From an uncultured SAR86 cluster bacterium (GTDB lineage: Bacteria; Pseudomonadota; Gammaproteobacteria; Magnimaribacterales; D2472), in contig CACJSU010000003.1 of NCBI GenBank assembly GCA_902596165.1, forward strand, positions 89,143 to 153,142: 64,000 nucleotides of DNA. Direction: 5' to 3'. A program made the position numbers and the translations under genes. Of this stretch, positions 60,925-64,000 are shown one piece after another (within the stretch, counting starts at the first letter, position 1; each line of letters begins with the position of its first letter). The notes beneath the pieces are model-generated. The model searched no databases. It saw only the letters and a program-made list of their open reading frames with translations, and was not told the origin of the DNA.

Positions 60925-62046
60925 TTAAACTCCTGCGCCTCCTTCAAATATGCCGATGGCTCTTAAATTTCTATACCAAAGCTCAACTGGATGCTCATGT
61001 GTAAATCCATGGCCTCCAAGCAATTGCACTCCATCGGTTCCTATTTTCATTCCATGATGGGCAGCAAATCGATATGTAAGTGATGCCTGCTTATGAAAGT
61101 CTTCACTGAGATCTTTTAAGGCAGCAGATTTATATATCATTAATCTTAAGGCTTCAGTTTCAATTGCCATATCAGCAACCATAAAGGCCACGGACTGTCG
61201 GTTTGAAATAGGCTCATCAAAAGCTACTCGCTCATTGGTGTATGGAACAACGTAATCTAAAACGGCTTGGCAGACTCCCAGCGCTAAAGCTGACATACCG
61301 ATTCGAGAAGAATCTATAAGCGATTCATAGTTAATAGAGTAATTATGTCCGCCGAGTTTTTGTGAAGCATTAATTTTGCAGTTAGATAAATTAATTTGTG
61401 AAAGAGGCGCGCCCTTTAAACCCATAAACTCTTTATCTTCAAGCGCCACACCTTCTTGATCTTTGTTCACAAAATACAAATTGCATTCACCCGATTCATT
61501 AGATGCAGAAATCAAAAAGGTATTAGCGTGATTTGCAAAAGCAACACCAGTTTTCGATCCATTAAGAATAATTTCTTCGCCATTCTCTTCTGCAGTAACG
61601 CTTGACTGATATGGATCAGTAGAAAGCAAAGCATTATTAATCCCTAGACCCACATGAAAGATTGATCCATTAACAAGTTTAGGTAACAGCTCTCCTTTTT
61701 GCTCTTCGCTACCATGCTCTGAGATAATTTGAGTAACTAACAAAGGAACAGACACCGACATTGCTAGTGATAGATCTCCGTATGCAAGTGCCTCTAGGGC
61801 CAAAGCATTTGAGACAGAATCCTGCTCTAATCCCATCCCACCATAAGCCTCCGGAATGATAAGGGGAATCAGATCTAAAGATTTAATTTTTTCTAGCAAT
61901 TCATCGCTAGGCTTACCATCAATCTCAGTTTGTCTGGCAGAAGGACGAAGTTCAGTTTCAGCAAATTTTCTCAGCATGTCCCAAGTCATCTGCTGCTCTT
62001 CAGAAAGAGTGAGATCAAAAGGATGCTCTGTGTTGTACTCTTGCAT
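60925..62046 (-). CDS. Acyl-CoA dehydrogenase, C-terminally short
   Basis: The 373-residue protein has the N-terminal helical domain (LSEEQQMTWDMLRKFAETELRP), IPEAYGGMGLEQDSV, a flavin-binding beta domain with VTAEENGEEIILNGSKTGVAFAN and a C-terminal domain ending RAIGIFEGGAGV. The reading stops five residues after the presumed base Glu (IFEGG), where most family members continue for 20-30 residues. The canonical EGT-x-QIQ is therefore altered to EGGAGV. It is directly followed by the second acyl-CoA dehydrogenase, a layout known for heteromeric pairs in which one subunit is catalytically specialised. Confidence 0.88.
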   Translation of the reverse strand: MQEYNTEHPFDLTLSEEQQMTWDMLRKFAETELRPSARQTEIDGKPSDELLEKIKSLDLIPLIIPEAYGGMGLEQDSVSNALALEALAYGDLSLAMSVSVPLLVTQIISEHGSEEQKGELLPKLVNGSIFHVGLGINNALLSTDPYQSSVTAEENGEEIILNGSKTGVAFANHANTFLISASNESGECNLYFVNKDQEGVALEDKEFMGLKGAPLSQINLSNCKINASQKLGGHNYSINYESLIDSSRIGMSALALGVCQAVLDYVVPYTNERVAFDEPISNRQSVAFMVADMAIETEALRLMIYKSAALKDLSEDFHKQASLTYRFAAHHGMKIGTDGVQLLGGHGFTHEHPVELWYRNLRAIGIFEGGAGV

Positions 62047-62208
62047 AGATTTTTAGTATGAATTTAACTTTCGATTACTTGTAAAAGTAAAGCATTGTGT
62101 AAAGATGTTAAAGGTATTAATTAGTCAAATCAATGACTATTGATGTGACGAATATTCAAAAATTTGAATTATAAGAAAAGGTTTATATAGCTAACTAGAG
62201 TTTGAAAA
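62047..62208. promoter_or_regulatory. Divergent intergenic region between the ACAD pair and nth
   Basis: A 162-bp AT-rich gap holding promoters for both directions. A TTGAAT with TATATA 14 bp away precedes nth, and a TTGACT without a good -10 faces the dehydrogenases. No strong operator or RNA gene is visible. Confidence 0.3.
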
Positions 62209-62862
62209 ATGAAAAAGGCAGAACGTGCGTTGATTGTATTAAAAATCTTAGATGAACATTATCCTGAAACTCCTGTTCCACTTGATCATCAAGATAATTT
62301 CACTCTTCTTATAGCAGTTTTGTTGTCTGCTCAATGCACCGATGAAAGAGTGAACAAGGTAACTCCTAAGCTTTTCGCGCTGGCAGATAATCCGAAGGAT
62401 ATGAGCGCTAAAAGCCCAGAGGAGATATATAACATCATAAAGCCATGCGGTTTAGGACCTCAAAAATCTAAGGCCATACACAAGCTATCCAATATTTTAT
62501 GCAATTCTTATAACGGAGAAGTTCCTGCGGATATAAAAGCCCTAGAGAAACTCCCTGGAGTTGGTCATAAAACAGCATCAGTAGTTATTAGCCAGGGATT
62601 TGGACAGCCAGCATTTCCTGTCGATACTCATATTCATAGACTGGCTCAAAGATGGGGCCTGACCAAAGGAAAAAATGTCCAACAAACCGAAAAGGATCTA
62701 AAAAAAATCTTTCCACAAGATTCCTGGAACAAGCTTCACCTACAAATCATATTTTGGGGAAGAGAGTTCTGCCAAGCTCAACAATGTCATGGGATCACCT
62801 GTAAAATTTGTAAAGCAACTTTTCCTAAAAGATCTCGTCCTTTTTCCCACAAGAAGCCATAG
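62209..62862 (+). CDS. nth: Endonuclease III (DNA glycosylase/AP lyase), variant Fe-S motif
   Basis: Removes oxidised pyrimidines. The 217-residue protein has LIAVLLSAQCTDERVNKVTPKLF, the helix-hairpin-helix with catalytic Lys in LEKLPGVGHKTASVV and Asp in FPVDTHIHRLAQRWGL. The C-terminal cysteines read C-x4-C-x4-C-x2-C (FCQAQQCHGITCKICK), not the standard C-x6-C-x2-C-x5-C, so the cluster is either bound in another geometry or lost. Such a GREFC...CKIC ending occurs in a divergent Nth subgroup. It is not next to the rnf genes as in E. coli. Confidence 0.9.
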   Translation: MKKAERALIVLKILDEHYPETPVPLDHQDNFTLLIAVLLSAQCTDERVNKVTPKLFALADNPKDMSAKSPEEIYNIIKPCGLGPQKSKAIHKLSNILCNSYNGEVPADIKALEKLPGVGHKTASVVISQGFGQPAFPVDTHIHRLAQRWGLTKGKNVQQTEKDLKKIFPQDSWNKLHLQIIFWGREFCQAQQCHGITCKICKATFPKRSRPFSHKKP

Positions 62863-62924
62863 ATAATTTAGAATAAGACTTTCAAGCTTTTTAACAAAAA
62901 TTATTAATACTTTTGGAGTAATCA

Positions 62925-64000
62925 ATGGAATCTCAGGCTGATTCAATCTTTGCTAATTCACAAACTATCGAAACATATGATGCTGAACTATGGGAGGCCC
63001 TAGCTCGAGAGTCTACTCGTCAAGAAGAACACATAGAGCTGATAGCATCGGAAAATTATGCCAGCAAAAGAGTAATGGAAGCTCAGGGAGGACTGCTTAC
63101 AAACAAATATGCAGAAGGCTATCCCCGCAAAAGATACTATGGCGGATGTGAGCATGTTGATATTGCAGAGGAATTAGCGATTGATAGAGCAAAAGAACTC
63201 TTCAAGGCGGATTATGCAAATGTACAGCCTCATTCAGGATCTTCAGCAAATGCATCTGCATTTTTAGCTATGCTCGAACCAAATGATACGATTCTTGGAA
63301 TGAGCCTAGATCAAGGAGGCCATCTAACCCATGGAGCAAAAGTCAATTTTTCAGGTAAAAATTACACGGCATTCCAATATGGCCTTCATCCAGAAACACA
63401 TGACATTGATTACGATCATGTGAGAGATTTAGCTAAAAAGCATAATCCCAAAATGATCATTGCTGGCTTTTCAGCTTTTTCAGGCACTATAGATTGGAAA
63501 ATATTTAGAGATATTGCAGATGAGGTTGGTTCTTATTTTCTGGTCGATATGGCTCATGTTTCAGGGCTGGTTGCAGCTGGAGTGTATCCTTCTCCAGTGC
63601 CCTATGCCGATGTCGTGACCTCCACAACTCATAAAACTTTAAGAGGGCCAAGATCAGGAATAATTATTGCAAAATCAAATGAAGCTTTAGAAAAAAAATT
63701 GAACTCAGCTGTATTTCCTGGATCTCAAGGCGGGCCACTAATGCACGTAATAGCAGCAAAAGCTGTTTGTTTTAAGGAGGCTCTTGAACCAAATTTCAAA
63801 ATATACATGCAACAAGTTATTGATAATGCAAAACTCATGTGCAAGGTTATTCAAGATCGTGGCATTGATGTTGTAACCGGTAAAACTGATAATCATATTG
63901 TTTTAATGGATTTAAGAAGCAAAGGATTGACTGGCAAAGATTGTGAGCTCGCTTTAGGTCAAGCAAATATAACTGTTAATAAAAATGCAGTTCCAGACGA
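62925..64000 (+). CDS. glyA: Serine hydroxymethyltransferase (partial, 3' end off window)
   Basis: Interconverts serine and glycine with tetrahydrofolate. From ATG 62925 (SD GGAG six bases upstream) 358 codons are visible of about 420. [40 protein letters not shown], the PLP-Lys in [35 protein letters not shown] and [20 protein letters not shown] are all present. There is a short N-terminal extension of about 17 residues before the usual start of the conserved region. It is 62 bp after nth and probably has its own promoter. Confidence 0.96.
   Translation, partial: MESQADSIFANSQTIETYDAELWEALARESTRQEEHIELIASENYASKRVMEAQGGLLTNKYAEGYPRKRYYGGCEHVDIAEELAIDRAKELFKADYANVQPHSGSSANASAFLAMLEPNDTILGMSLDQGGHLTHGAKVNFSGKNYTAFQYGLHPETHDIDYDHVRDLAKKHNPKMIIAGFSAFSGTIDWKIFRDIADEVGSYFLVDMAHVSGLVAAGVYPSPVPYADVVTSTTHKTLRGPRSGIIIAKSNEALEKKLNSAVFPGSQGGPLMHVIAAKAVCFKEALEPNFKIYMQQVIDNAKLMCKVIQDRGIDVVTGKTDNHIVLMDLRSKGLTGKDCELALGQANITVNKNAVPD

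Noticed and set aside
1..64000. CRISPR arrays, insertion sequences, integrases, toxin-antitoxin pairs, rRNA
   Set aside because: Looked for on both strands; no regularly spaced repeats, transposase motifs, flanking repeats or rRNA-like blocks were seen.

Overview
The window is a densely packed, AT-rich bacterial chromosome segment with about 66 protein genes and one tRNA. The gene orders are gammaproteobacterial: gyrA-serC-pheA-hisC-tyrA-aroA-cmk-rpsA, infC-rpmI-rplT-pheS-pheT-ihfA, ubiG-(mupP-like)-yciK, xseB-ispA-dxs and uvrC-pgsA. Low GC, start/stop overlaps, shortened housekeeping proteins (PheT without its OB domain, five-domain S1, a 455-residue Pgi) and a TonB receptor beside acyl-CoA dehydrogenases suggest a streamlined marine gammaproteobacterium of the SAR86 kind. 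The lineage is an inference from gene content and order, not from a marker-gene comparison. I see no insertion sequence, integrase, CRISPR array, prophage or rRNA.

Positions 1-15056 form a surface-glycan locus. One half is a nonulosonic (sialic/legionaminic type) acid module: LegC-type aminotransferase, an SDR epimerase, neuA-neuB-neuC, a CBS-nucleotidyltransferase resembling PtmE and a NeuD/LegH acyltransferase, preceded by the start of a 2-hydroxyglutarate-oxidase-like flavoprotein. The other half makes and modifies deoxysugars: RmlC-like epimerase, sugar C-methyltransferase, a second DegT aminotransferase, two SDRs, a TIGR04325-type methyltransferase, an FdtA-type ketoisomerase and a family 2 glycosyltransferase. 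No Wzx, Wzy, RmlA, RmlB or 4,6-dehydratase is present, so the pathway must continue outside.

Positions 15089-34905 are a long leftward run of core genes: gyrA, serC, aromatic amino acid genes, cmk, rpsA, tRNA-Leu(UAA), pdxH, infC to pheT, ihfA, ihfB, pyrF, pgi, uvrC and pgsA. Most neighbours overlap or lie within a few bases. Unusual points are a probable AUC start for infC, an SD-masking inverted repeat before gyrA, and the two IHF subunit genes side by side. The pnt transhydrogenase genes and an SDR (34988-38676) follow on the same strand.

Positions 38763-46078 hold ubiG, a MupP/Gph phosphatase and yciK rightward, then a DNA glycosylase, rluB, scpB and scpA leftward, and finally aroG followed by a two-gene replication module: a protein with two DnaT-like domains and a lambda-P-like helicase loader. 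Between scpA and aroG lies a tandem pair of 16-bp sites with the layout of NrdR boxes. This region is the best candidate for an undescribed arrangement.

Positions 46080-53170 carry an RND efflux pair, whose adaptor lacks the usual alpha-hairpin and whose promoter is covered by a palindrome, then xseB-ispA-dxs. Positions 53162-62046 run leftward with ribA, pgpA, thiL, a thiolase, a small LETM1-like protein, a TonB-dependent receptor and two coupled acyl-CoA dehydrogenases. The window ends with nth and the first 358 codons of glyA. The largest intergenic gap is 233 bp (7762-7994); no gap exceeds 300 bp.
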